From an uncultured Burkholderiaceae bacterium (lineage in GTDB: Bacteria > Pseudomonadota > Gammaproteobacteria > Burkholderiales > Burkholderiaceae), in the NCBI GenBank assembly GCA_937871985.1, contig CALMPB010000342.1, positions 1 through 64,000 of the forward strand: a DNA stretch of 64,000 bases, read 5' to 3'. The notes below the pieces were generated by a model. It was not told where the DNA came from. It saw only the letters and a program-made list of their open reading frames with translations, and made no database searches. Positions 55,348 through 63,188 of this stretch are shown here, in pieces (within the stretch, counting starts at the first letter, position 1; the number at the start of each line of letters is the position of its first letter). Position numbers and translations under genes: made by a program.

Positions 55348-56067
55348 ATGGCGAAAGAAAAACTGGTTTTGCTTCCGGGCCTGTTGTGCGATGAAGCGGT
55401 GTGGGTCGATCAGCGCGAAGCGCTGGCCTCGCGCGCCGACACCTTCGTTCCCGATTACAACGACCTCGATTCCATCGCCGGCATGGCGAAGAAGGTGCTC
55501 GAAACGGCGCCTTACCCCGAGTTCTCGCTGGCCGGCCACTCCATGGGCGGCCGGGTCGCGCTGGAGGTCGTCCGCCAGGCTCCGCAGCGCGTGCAGCGCC
55601 TGGCCTTGCTGGATACCGGCTACGAAGCGATTGCCAAAGGGCAGGCCGCCGAGGTCGAGCGCGACAAGCGCATGAAGCTTCTGGCCGTGGCGAAAGAGCA
55701 GGGCATGCGCGCCATGGGCGGGTTGTGGGCGCCGGGCATGGTGCATCCCGATCAGCTCGGCACGCCCTTGTATGAAGCCATCCTGGACATGATCGAGCGC
55801 CGCACGCCCATGCAGTTCGAAGCGCAGATCAGCGCGCTGCTGGTTCGCCCCGATGCCACGCCGGTGTTGCGGTCGCTGGCCTGCGCCACCGTGTTCATTT
55901 GCGGGCGCCAAGATTCGTGGAGCCCTTTGCCGCGTCACGAGGCCATGCTGAAGCTGGTGCCGCCGGGGCTTGGCTCCCTGCATGCCATCGAAGACTGCGG
56001 CCACATGTCGACCATGGAAAAGCCGCAGGCCGTGTCGGACGTTCTGGCGCGGTGGCTGGGCGCGTAG
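55348..56067 (+). CDS. Alpha/beta-hydrolase of unknown substrate
   Basis: This 239-residue cytoplasmic hydrolase has the start L-V-L-L-P-G-L-L-C-D-E, nucleophile elbow G-H-S-M-G-G (Ser about 66), a likely acid in C-G-R-Q-D-S-W and histidine in D-C-G-H-M-S. It lies 15 bases after galD, in a cluster where no LigI-type lactonase is visible. It might open a lactone such as 2-pyrone-4,6-dicarboxylate or release an ester, but nothing in the sequence proves this. Confidence 0.8.
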   Translation: MAKEKLVLLPGLLCDEAVWVDQREALASRADTFVPDYNDLDSIAGMAKKVLETAPYPEFSLAGHSMGGRVALEVVRQAPQRVQRLALLDTGYEAIAKGQAAEVERDKRMKLLAVAKEQGMRAMGGLWAPGMVHPDQLGTPLYEAILDMIERRTPMQFEAQISALLVRPDATPVLRSLACATVFICGRQDSWSPLPRHEAMLKLVPPGLGSLHAIEDCGHMSTMEKPQAVSDVLARWLGA

Positions 56068-56149
56068 CGCATGTATGGGCGTGGCCGCACCGTGAACGGT
56101 TCGGGTGCGCAGCGCCCGGGCATGGAATATAAAGAACAAGGATGAACTC

Positions 56150-56596
56150 ATGAGCAATATCGAATCTTCGGAAGGACTCGCCGCGGTTCAGACGGCATGC
56201 CGGGAACTGGTGGCGCGATCGGCCTATTGCGTCGATCAGCAGGACTACCAGGCCTTTGCCGACCTGTTTGCCGAGGATGGCCGCCTGGCGCGTCCGGGCG
56301 GCGCCTGGCTGGACGGGCGCGCCGCAATCCTGGCTTCCTACCAGGGCCGGCCCGCCGATCGCATTACCCGGCACGTGGTCGGCAATACCGTGTTCATCGA
56401 GACCCAGGCCGGCTCGGCCAAGGCGGTGAGCTACCTGGTGCTGTGGAGCACCAGCGCCGGCGAAGCCGTCGAAGCCTTCGGCCGCAAGGCCAATGCGCGC
56501 CAGGTGCTGGGCGAGTTCCACGACAGTTTCGTCAAGACGGAACAAGGCTGGCGGATCGCCCAGCGCGAAGCCGAATTCATCATGTACAAGGATTAA
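56150..56596 (+). CDS. SnoaL/NTF2-like protein
   Basis: This 148-residue protein has the cone-shaped NTF2-like pattern: an N-terminal helix (A-V-Q-T-A-C-R-E-L-V-A-R), D-Q-Q-D-Y-Q-A-F-A-D-L-F-A-E-D-G, then beta strands ending G-W-R-I-A-Q-R-E-A-E. Such proteins may be hydratases, isomerases or small dioxygenase-like subunits. AAGGATG precedes the start. It sits 4 bases before a dehydrogenase gene, so they probably work on the same compound, which is unknown. Confidence 0.75.
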   Translation: MSNIESSEGLAAVQTACRELVARSAYCVDQQDYQAFADLFAEDGRLARPGGAWLDGRAAILASYQGRPADRITRHVVGNTVFIETQAGSAKAVSYLVLWSTSAGEAVEAFGRKANARQVLGEFHDSFVKTEQGWRIAQREAEFIMYKD

Positions 56597-56600
56597 TGAA

Positions 56601-57518
56601 ATGAGCGCGACGCTTCCAACATTGAACAGCATTGCCCTGGTGGGCTTCGGCGAAGCCGGCACCCTGCTGGCCGAGGGCTGCGTCAAGGCCGGCGCCAAGG
56701 TATCCACGTTCGACATCAAGGTTGGCGATGCGGCCCTGCGTCCGGCCCTGGCCGAACGCGCCAAGGCCCTGGGCGTGGTGCTGCACGACAGTCTCGAAAG
56801 CGCGGTGCGTGGCGCGGATCTCGTCATTTCCGCGGTAACGGCCAGTTCCGCCCGCGCGGCGGCCGAGGCCGCCGCCGAGTTCCTGAAACCGGGCCAGTAT
56901 TTCATGGACATCAATTCGGTGTCGCCGGCCACCAAGGACATCGACCGCGACGCCATCGAGCGTTCCGGAGCCTTCTACGTGGAGTCCGCCGTCATGGCGC
57001 CGGTGCCTCCTTATGGGCTGAAGGTGCCCATGCTGCTGGGCGGCGAGCAGGCTGCCGCGCTGTCGGAAAGCCTGAACAAGCTGGGCTTGCGCACACGAGC
57101 GGTTGCCACCAGGGTGGGCGTGGCCTCGGCCATCAAGATGTGCCGCAGCGTCATGATCAAGGGCATCGAGGCCCTGACGGTGGAGTGCATGACCGCGGCT
57201 CGCAGCTACGGCGCCGAGAAGGAAGTGCTGGCTTCGCTGGCCGAAACCTTTCCCGGCATGGGCTGGACGGACGATCTGCCCGATTACCTCATCAGCCGAG
57301 TCGCCGAACATGGCCGCCGCCGCGCCGCCGAGATGCGCGAAGTGGTCGAGACCTTGCAGGACGTCGATATTGCTCCGCTGATGTCCAGCGCCACGGCCCA
57401 GTTGCAGGACGGGTTCGTCGACCGCATGCAGGAGCTGGGCATTGCTTACCCCGTCGGCGAGAAATTCGTCTGGCCCCGGTTTGTCGATGCCATGCAAGGG
57501 AAGAAAAAGACCGATTGA
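56601..57518 (+). CDS. NAD(P)-dependent dehydrogenase, 6PGDH-like with DUF1932
   Basis: This 305-residue protein has an N-terminal Rossmann domain (V-G-F-G-E-A-G near 15-21) and S-A-V-T-A-S-S-A-R-A-A-A typical of 6-phosphogluconate-dehydrogenase-like enzymes. The helical C-terminal half fits the DUF1932 group (I-K-M-C-R-S-V-M-I-K-G-I-E-A-L). Its substrate is not known. Because the 4,5-cleavage pathway needs an NAD-linked step and no LigC-type gene is visible, this is a candidate for that step, or for side-chain alcohol oxidation. Confidence 0.78.
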   Translation: MSATLPTLNSIALVGFGEAGTLLAEGCVKAGAKVSTFDIKVGDAALRPALAERAKALGVVLHDSLESAVRGADLVISAVTASSARAAAEAAAEFLKPGQYFMDINSVSPATKDIDRDAIERSGAFYVESAVMAPVPPYGLKVPMLLGGEQAAALSESLNKLGLRTRAVATRVGVASAIKMCRSVMIKGIEALTVECMTAARSYGAEKEVLASLAETFPGMGWTDDLPDYLISRVAEHGRRRAAEMREVVETLQDVDIAPLMSSATAQLQDGFVDRMQELGIAYPVGEKFVWPRFVDAMQGKKKTD

Positions 57519-57648
57519 CGTGGCGGGCCGCGCTCAATATGATTGACCGGATGAGTATTTGACTCAGAGTCAGGCGGATCAGAAGCGCGATCCGCCGGCG
57601 GCAATTTCTTCCCTCGGTCTCGAGCACCGGGGTTTCTCGGGATATCTG

Positions 57649-58428
57649 ATGAGCGAACCAAATTTTTCAACCGCCGGCCCTGGCATCCACTTGTTTCATG
57701 GCCTTGCCTCCACCTGTTCGAAAAAAGTGCGCCTGTGCTTGTATGAAAAGGGCATTCCCTTCGAAAGCCACATGCTGGATCTGCAGAAGTTCGAACAGCA
57801 TCGGCCTGAATACCTTGCCATCAATCCGAACGGCGTGGTGCCCGCGCTATGGCACGAGGGGCGGCCCGTTGTCGAATCCTCCATCATCATCGAATACCTC
57901 GACGACTATTTTCCGCAAAACCCGCTGAAGCCGCAGGATCCCTACGAACGCTACCAGATGCGCCTGTGGATCAAGTATTCGGACGAGGTCGCCTACAAGG
58001 CGGTTTACGCCCCGACCTGGCAAAAGCTCCGAGGCCGCGCATCGGAAGGCCTCGATTCGGAGAAACTGCGGGAAACGCTCTCGCGGATACCCACAAAAGA
58101 GCGGCGCGAGCGCTGGGAGAAGATGGCCCACGGCGGCTTCACCGAGGATGAGTTGCGCGACGCGGTCGACAAGATGCAAAGCTGTTTGAATCAGGTCGAG
58201 TCGAACCTGGCCGAGCGCACGTGGCTCGGTGGAAGCACATATTCCCTGGCGGACATCGCGATCGTGCCGTTCATCGACCGCATCATGAATTTGCGGCCGG
58301 ACTTCATGCCGGACGGTACGTATCCGCGCTTGAAAGAGTGGTACGGGCGTATGCGTGAGCGGCCCGCTTTCCAGAAGGCGTTTCAGTTCAAGGACGATCC
58401 CAGGGCGGCCGAACTGCCCAACCTTTGA
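57649..58428 (+). CDS. Glutathione S-transferase resembling beta-etherase LigF
   Basis: This 259-residue GST has a thioredoxin-fold half (S-T-C-S-K-K-V-R-L-C-L-Y-E-K-G, I-N-P-N-G-V-V-P-A-L-W-H-E-G, V-V-E-S-S-I-I-I-E-Y-L-D-D) and a helical half ending Y-S-L-A-D-I. The blocks K-F-E-Q-H, P-A-L-W-H-[ED]-G and E-Y-L-[ED]-D, plus the long insert in the second half, resemble LigF, which cleaves lignin beta-aryl ethers with glutathione. This similarity is from memory and needs a search; dehalogenating or isomerising GSTs are alternatives. ATG 57649 has no strong ribosome site. Confidence 0.75.
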   Translation: MSEPNFSTAGPGIHLFHGLASTCSKKVRLCLYEKGIPFESHMLDLQKFEQHRPEYLAINPNGVVPALWHEGRPVVESSIIIEYLDDYFPQNPLKPQDPYERYQMRLWIKYSDEVAYKAVYAPTWQKLRGRASEGLDSEKLRETLSRIPTKERRERWEKMAHGGFTEDELRDAVDKMQSCLNQVESNLAERTWLGGSTYSLADIAIVPFIDRIMNLRPDFMPDGTYPRLKEWYGRMRERPAFQKAFQFKDDPRAAELPNL

Positions 58429-58466
58429 CCTCACGCCAAAGTCTTGTCGATGGAAAGAGCGGCCTG

Positions 58467-58494
58467 GGGCCTGTTGACATGTGTCAACAGGCCC
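58467..58494. promoter_or_regulatory. 28-bp perfect palindrome upstream of the cupin gene
   Basis: Two 13-bp arms, GGGCCTGTTGACA and TGTCAACAGGCCC, meet around a 2-base centre. There is no U-tract, so simple termination is doubtful. The palindrome contains a TTGACA hexamer, which suggests an operator over the -35 of the cupin gene promoter. A hairpin that ends GST transcription by another mechanism is the alternative. Confidence 0.6.
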
Positions 58495-58599
58495 TGGCAA
58501 CATCAATATGCGTTAAGCTTGTTTGCATCCTAAGTGGAAAATAAACCGTTCATACGCGGTTATCGCATCGCGCGCTGTTTTCATTACCAGGAGACCACT

Positions 58600-59133
58600 A
58601 TGGCCGACGCACCCACCACCGAATTCTGGAAAGACATCCCCGCCATTTCCGATGTGTTCAAGCCGGACGCCCTGCCCGAAGCTTATATCGCCAACGCCCC
58701 CACCGACGACGAACGCTATTACGTGCCTTTTTCCGACACGGTATCGTCCCGCCCTTTGTGGATTTCGCCCACCCAGAACAAATGGGCCGACATCCTCATG
58801 GCCAAGTCCGCCGGACTGGTCAATCGTCACTACCACCCGCACGAAGTTTTCGCCTACACCATCTCGGGCAAATGGGGCTACTTGGAGCATGAGTGGACCG
58901 CCACCGCCGGCGATTTCGTTTATGAAACGCCGGGCGAAGGCCATACGCTGGTCGCCTACGAGCACAAAGACCCCATGAAGACCTTCTTCATCGTCAAGGG
59001 CCCGCTGATCTGGCTGGACGACAAGGGCGAGGCCGCCGGTTATTTCGATGTACACGACTACATCAAGATGTGCCGCGACCATTACGAAAAAGTCGGCATC
59101 GGCGCCGATTACATCGATACGCTGTTCCGATAG
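58600..59133 (+). CDS. Cupin dioxygenase similar to 2,4'-dihydroxyacetophenone dioxygenase
   Basis: This 177-residue single-domain cupin has N-R-H-Y-H-P-H-E-V-F-A-Y-T-I-S-G-K-W-G-Y-L-E-H-E-W (about 79-103), with the metal histidines and the W-x-Y-L-E-H-x-W motif seen in 2,4'-dihydroxyacetophenone dioxygenase. That iron enzyme cleaves the C-C bond of aryl hydroxymethyl ketones to a benzoate and formate. CAGGAGA precedes the ATG. It is monocistronic, flanked by a palindrome and a terminator. The substrate is inferred. Confidence 0.75.
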   Translation: MADAPTTEFWKDIPAISDVFKPDALPEAYIANAPTDDERYYVPFSDTVSSRPLWISPTQNKWADILMAKSAGLVNRHYHPHEVFAYTISGKWGYLEHEWTATAGDFVYETPGEGHTLVAYEHKDPMKTFFIVKGPLIWLDDKGEAAGYFDVHDYIKMCRDHYEKVGIGADYIDTLFR

Positions 59134-59171
59134 AGCCGCCGCGAAAGCCTGGATTCATTGCCGTGAAATGA

Positions 59172-59201
59172 ACAAACCCTCGGTGTTACGCGAGGGTTTG
59201 T
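59172..59201. terminator. Bidirectional terminator between cupin and fdhA genes
   Basis: A perfect 11-bp stem (ACAAACCCTCG with CGAGGGTTTGT) and an 8-base loop lie between two convergent genes. T-rich bases within the stem end give partial U-tracts on both strands. Confidence 0.7.
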
Positions 59202-59286
59202 CAATGGCCTGAGCAAGCAAGGCTTGCGGGCCTTGCTTTTTAACGGCATGCCGCATGGCGGCACAGTGCAGGGTCTTATTTACCCC

Positions 59287-60498
59287 TTACGCCGCCTTGC
59301 GCAGATGCCCCAACTGGTTGTGCGGGTCGATGACGAATTTCTTGGGCGCGCCAAGGTCGAACTCGTGGTAGCCGCGCGGGGCATCGTCCAGCGTGATGAC
59401 CTGCACGCCGACGACTTCGGCGATGTTGATGCGATCCCACAGAATGGCCTGCATGAGCGCGCGGTTGTACTTCATGACGGGCGTCTGGCCGGTGAAGAAG
59501 CTGTGCGATTTTGCCCAGCCCAGGCCGAAGCGCACGCTGAGCGAGCCGGTTTGCGCGGCCTTGTCGTGGGCGCCCGGATCTTCGGTGACATACAGGCCCG
59601 GAATGCCGATCTTGCCGGCGGCGCGGGTGATGTTCATGAGCGAGTTCAGCACGGTGGCGGGCGCTTCGGTTTGCGAGCCGCTATGGCCGTGGCCGCGCGC
59701 TTCGAAACCGACGGCATCGATGGCGCAGTCGACTTCTGGGGTGCCCAGGATGGCGGCGATCTGATCGCCCAGCGGGGTGTCGAGCGAGACGTCGACGACT
59801 TCGAAACCGACCTTTTTGGCATGCGCCAGGCGGTCGGCGTTGAGGTCGCCCACGATGACCACGGCCGCGCCGAGCAGGCGGGCGGAAGCCGCGGCCGCCA
59901 GGCCCACGGGGCCCGCGCCGGCCACGTAAACCGTGCTGCCTGGGCCTACGCCGGCCGTGACGGCGCCGTGAAAGCCCGTGGGCAGGATGTCGGACAGGCA
60001 GGTGAGGTCGCGGATTTTCGAGATGGCCTGGTCTTTGTCGGGGAACTTGAGCAGGTTGAAATCGGCGTAGGGCACCATGACGTATTCGGCCTGGCCGCCG
60101 ATCCAGCCGCCCATGTCGACGTAGCCGTAGGCGCCGCCGGCGCGCGAAGGATTGACGCTGAGGCAGACGCCGGTGTCTTGTTCTTTGCAGGTGCGGCAGC
60201 GTCCGCAGGCCACGTTGAAGGGCACCGAGACCAGGTCGCCTTTTTTCATGTTTTCGACATCGCGGCCGACTTCAAGGACTTCGCCGGTGATTTCGTGGCC
60301 CAGGATGAGGCCGGCGGGAGCGGTTGTGCGTCCGCGCACCATGTGCTGATCCGAGCCGCAGATGTTGGTGGATAGAACCTTGAGGATCACACCATGGCCG
60401 GCGGTTTTGCCGGCGGGGGTGACCAGTTCGGGGAAGGGAATGGATTGAACCTCGACCTTGCCGGGTCCAACGTAAGCCACGCCTCGGTTTGACGCCAT
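59287..60498 (-). CDS. fdhA: Glutathione-independent formaldehyde dehydrogenase
   Basis: This 403-residue zinc alcohol-dehydrogenase-family enzyme oxidises formaldehyde to formate with tightly bound NAD. The N-terminal N-R-G-V-A-Y-x-G-P-G-K-V-E-V, catalytic C-G-S-D-Q-H (about 46-51), G-H-E (near 68), and structural zinc cysteines C-G-R-C-R-T-C-K-E-Q-D-T-G-V-C match the Pseudomonas enzyme. I chose ATG 60498 over 60504 because AAAGGAG is well spaced only from the second. Its location beside a Rieske demethylase gene suggests that it removes formaldehyde released from methoxyl groups. Confidence 0.92.
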   Translation of the reverse strand: MASNRGVAYVGPGKVEVQSIPFPELVTPAGKTAGHGVILKVLSTNICGSDQHMVRGRTTAPAGLILGHEITGEVLEVGRDVENMKKGDLVSVPFNVACGRCRTCKEQDTGVCLSVNPSRAGGAYGYVDMGGWIGGQAEYVMVPYADFNLLKFPDKDQAISKIRDLTCLSDILPTGFHGAVTAGVGPGSTVYVAGAGPVGLAAAASARLLGAAVVIVGDLNADRLAHAKKVGFEVVDVSLDTPLGDQIAAILGTPEVDCAIDAVGFEARGHGHSGSQTEAPATVLNSLMNITRAAGKIGIPGLYVTEDPGAHDKAAQTGSLSVRFGLGWAKSHSFFTGQTPVMKYNRALMQAILWDRINIAEVVGVQVITLDDAPRGYHEFDLGAPKKFVIDPHNQLGHLRKAA

Positions 60499-60544
60499 TT
60501 GCATGCTCCTTTGGGTTTCGTAACTACAGGCTTCGATGCCGTTG

Positions 60545-60563
60545 GGACTGTCTTGTACAGTCC
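60545..60563. promoter_or_regulatory. Inverted repeat upstream of fdhA
   Basis: GGACTGT (60545-60551) and ACAGTCC (60557-60563) form a perfect 7-bp dyad with a 5-base spacer, 47 bases before the fdhA start. It is a likely repressor or activator site; the regulator is unknown. Confidence 0.5.
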
Positions 60564-60641
60564 ACTGAATGTTACTGGTTGGCGGGAAAAAATCAATAGT
60601 TGTTTACGCGGTATGGTTACTCTTTGTACGGCAGCGGCAGC

Positions 60642-61643
60642 CTATGGCGCAAGGATATCGGTTTGCGTCAGGTCGGGATCGCCGCGCCAGGGCGGTTCGA
60701 TGGTTATGCTGCCTTGCGCCATGCGCGACACGCAGGTGCATATTTTGCCGCCTTGGACATGTTGTTCGTGAGTGAAGAAGACATCGCGGTGATCCGCCGT
60801 GCCGTCGGTTTCCAGCACATCGACGGCGCACAGCCCGCATTCGCCGCGGCGGCAGTTGGACACCATGGCAACGCCTGCTTCGGTCAGCGCATCGAGCATG
60901 GATTGCTCCGCCGGCACCTGGATCTCCAGGCCAAGCCGCGGCAAACGAACGGTGAAGTCCGCCGCGGGGTAGCGGCCGCTGGAGCCGAAGGTTTCGTAGC
61001 GCAGCCGGGAGCCCGCGCGTCCGGTTGCGAACCAGTGCGCGCGCACGGCTTCCATGAGGCCCATGGGGCCGCAAAGGTAGAGCTGGGCGGTGTCGGCCAG
61101 CGCGGCGATTTCGCCTGGAATGTCGATATGCTGGTTCCGGGCGGAAACAAAAACGCGCAGCCGCTCGCCCAGCAATTCCTGCAGTTCGGCCAGATAGGCA
61201 AGTTCGGCTTCGGTGCGCGCGGCGTAGGCCATGTGCACGCCGGCGCCGCTGCCGACCAGCGCGCGGGCCACGCTCAGCAGGGGCGTAATGCCTATGCCGC
61301 CCGCAATCAGCAGATAGTGGCTGGAGCCGTAGACGGGCGCCAGGTCGGACGCCGGCGCGGTGGCCTTGAGGCGCGCGCCTTGCGCCAGCGACCACATATA
61401 GCGCGAACCGCCGCGGCTGTCCGGCACGTGCTTGACGGCGATGGTCGCGTTGGAGCCTTCGCAGCGCACGACGGAATACGAGCGCGAGTCGGGCTGGCCG
61501 TTGACCATGACCTGGACGTCGATGTGCGCGCCGGGTTCGGCGTGCACGGCTTGCGCATAGTGCAATTGGAATTCCCGCACCGTGGGCGTGAGGTCGCGAA
61601 CGGCCAGCACGGTGGTGTCGAACCAGGTGTCGTGGGTGCTCAT
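60642..61643 (-). CDS. Rieske oxygenase reductase (FMN/NAD/[2Fe-2S], VanB type)
   Basis: This 333-residue reductase has the phthalate-dioxygenase-reductase order: flavin domain (R-S-Y-S-V-V, about 54-59), NAD domain (G-G-I-G-I-T-P-L-L-S, about 116-125; C-G-P-M-G-L-M), then a C-terminal plant-type ferredoxin with C-R-R-G-E-C-G-L-C and a later C. It passes electrons from NADH to the Rieske oxygenase encoded immediately upstream, whose stop codon it overlaps by four bases. Confidence 0.9.
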   Translation of the reverse strand: MSTHDTWFDTTVLAVRDLTPTVREFQLHYAQAVHAEPGAHIDVQVMVNGQPDSRSYSVVRCEGSNATIAVKHVPDSRGGSRYMWSLAQGARLKATAPASDLAPVYGSSHYLLIAGGIGITPLLSVARALVGSGAGVHMAYAARTEAELAYLAELQELLGERLRVFVSARNQHIDIPGEIAALADTAQLYLCGPMGLMEAVRAHWFATGRAGSRLRYETFGSSGRYPAADFTVRLPRLGLEIQVPAEQSMLDALTEAGVAMVSNCRRGECGLCAVDVLETDGTADHRDVFFTHEQHVQGGKICTCVSRMAQGSITIEPPWRGDPDLTQTDILAP

Positions 61644-62725
61644 GCGCCGACAGCCTCCTGCCGGGGAACGACGGTCGCGCGCGGCGCGCCGGACAGCTCT
61701 TTGTCCACCATGCCGTCGATCAGGCGCCTGGCCCACAGCGACCCCGCGTCGATGTTCAGGTTGTAGAACTCGCGGCCCGGGTTGGCGTCCATGGCGCGCT
61801 GCTGGGCCTCGATGATGGTTTCGTCCTCGAGCAGAATGCCGCGGGCCGCCTGCAGGACTTCGCGCGTGACGCGCTGTTCGCGCACCCGGTAGTTGCGCAG
61901 GTGGCACCAGAAGTAATAGCTGGTTTTTTCGGTGGACGGTGTGGGGATGTGGATGACCCACATGCCCACGCCCTGGCTGCGGTCGCCCTGGGGCGCGCCG
62001 CTGCCCGCCGGGGCGACGCCGACATCCAGCAGTATGGTTGCCGGGGCCTTGAAATGGATGATCTGCCAGCGGTCGACCGGGCCGGGCTTGCCGAGCTGGG
62101 CGCCCCAGAAGGCGGGGGCTTCCTCGCCCAGCACCCAGCGGCGCACCGTGGCCGTGGTTTCGCCGTGCACGGCGTCGAAGGGGGCTTCGGCCAGCGCCTC
62201 GTTGCCGATGCTGGAGCCATGCACATAGGTCTCATGGGTAAGATCCATGAGGTTGTCGAGAATGAGCCGGTAGTCGGCCTTGACTTCGACCATGCTGCCG
62301 TCGCCGGCCCAGGCAGCGTCGTCCATCCAGGGCAGGTCGGGCACCTTGGCGGGGTCGGCCAGGGCCGGGTCGCCTGGCCAGACCCACACGAAGCGGTGGC
62401 GCTCCACGATGGGGAAGGCGCGCACACAGGCCGACGGGTTGATGGTTTCCTGGCTGGGCATGTGGGTGCAGCGGCCGTCGGGGTTGAAGTGCATGCCGTG
62501 GTAGCCGCAGCGCACGTCGTCGCCCACCAGGGTGCCGAGCGACAGCGGCACCAGGCGATGCCAGCAGGCGTCGGCCAGCGCTACGGCCTTGCCGTCCTGC
62601 TTGCGGTAAAGCACCATTTGCTGGCCGCAGATGCTGCGGGCCAGCAGCGTGCGGCCGACTTCGGCATCCCAGGCGGCCACATACCAGGCGTTCAAGGGAA
62701 AGGTGGGACGCGGCGTCGACGTCAT
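61640..62725 (-). CDS. Rieske aromatic oxygenase, probable O-demethylase (VanA type)
   Basis: This 361-residue oxygenase has an N-terminal Rieske domain (C-W-H-R-L and C-G-Y-H-G-M-H-F, about 54-78) and the mononuclear iron site N-L-M-D-L-T-H-E-T-Y-V-H. Both the layout and this site match vanillate O-demethylase VanA. Adjacent fdhA (formaldehyde removal) and ligAB (protocatechuate cleavage) support demethylation of vanillate or a similar methoxybenzoate; phthalate-type dihydroxylation is the alternative. CTGGAGA precedes the ATG. Confidence 0.85.
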   Translation of the reverse strand: MTSTPRPTFPLNAWYVAAWDAEVGRTLLARSICGQQMVLYRKQDGKAVALADACWHRLVPLSLGTLVGDDVRCGYHGMHFNPDGRCTHMPSQETINPSACVRAFPIVERHRFVWVWPGDPALADPAKVPDLPWMDDAAWAGDGSMVEVKADYRLILDNLMDLTHETYVHGSSIGNEALAEAPFDAVHGETTATVRRWVLGEEAPAFWGAQLGKPGPVDRWQIIHFKAPATILLDVGVAPAGSGAPQGDRSQGVGMWVIHIPTPSTEKTSYYFWCHLRNYRVREQRVTREVLQAARGILLEDETIIEAQQRAMDANPGREFYNLNIDAGSLWARRLIDGMVDKELSGAPRATVVPRQEAVGA

Positions 62726-62817
62726 GCTTGTCTCCAGCGGGATTGTTGTTGGGTTTCGGCGGCCGGGCGCTGCCTGGCCGCCGGAGTTGATGCGCCATTC
62801 GGGCCCATGCCCGGGCA

Positions 62818-63177
62818 TTAGCGCGATTCGGGCACGCGGCGCGTCTGCATGAATGCTTCGAAGCTTTCGCCGCGCATCATGGCGTAGACCTCGAGATTGG
62901 TCTTGCGCGCCACGCGGGCGAATTTTTCCAGCACGAAGAAGTTGGCGCCGTATTGCACCAGGCCCAGCCAGTCCTGCTGGCGCAGGAGTTCTTTTTCGGT
63001 GTCGTTCAGCCCGGCCTCCTGCATGACGGCCTCGGGGTCGGCCAGATAGCGTTCGCGCCATTCCTTGCCGATCATTTTCCAGAGAAAGCGGTTGAGCTTG
63101 AGCGTTTTGTTGCTGATGCGGATGTCGAAGGCATAGGTGCCGCCCAGTTGTTCGATGCCTTTCAGTTGCGGATTCAT
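62818..63177 (-). CDS. ligA: Protocatechuate 4,5-dioxygenase alpha subunit
   Basis: This 119-residue helical subunit has a LigA-like sequence (L-N-R-F-L-W-K-M, W-R-E-R-Y-L-A-D-P-E-A-V-M, Q-Y-G-A-N-F-F-V-L-E-K). It forms a lid over the active site of LigB. It starts 11 bases after ligB on the same strand. It is shorter than the Sphingobium LigA, mainly at the ends. Confidence 0.88.
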   Translation of the reverse strand: MNPQLKGIEQLGGTYAFDIRISNKTLKLNRFLWKMIGKEWRERYLADPEAVMQEAGLNDTEKELLRQQDWLGLVQYGANFFVLEKFARVARKTNLEVYAMMRGESFEAFMQTRRVPESR

Positions 63178-63188
63178 GGCTTGCTTCC

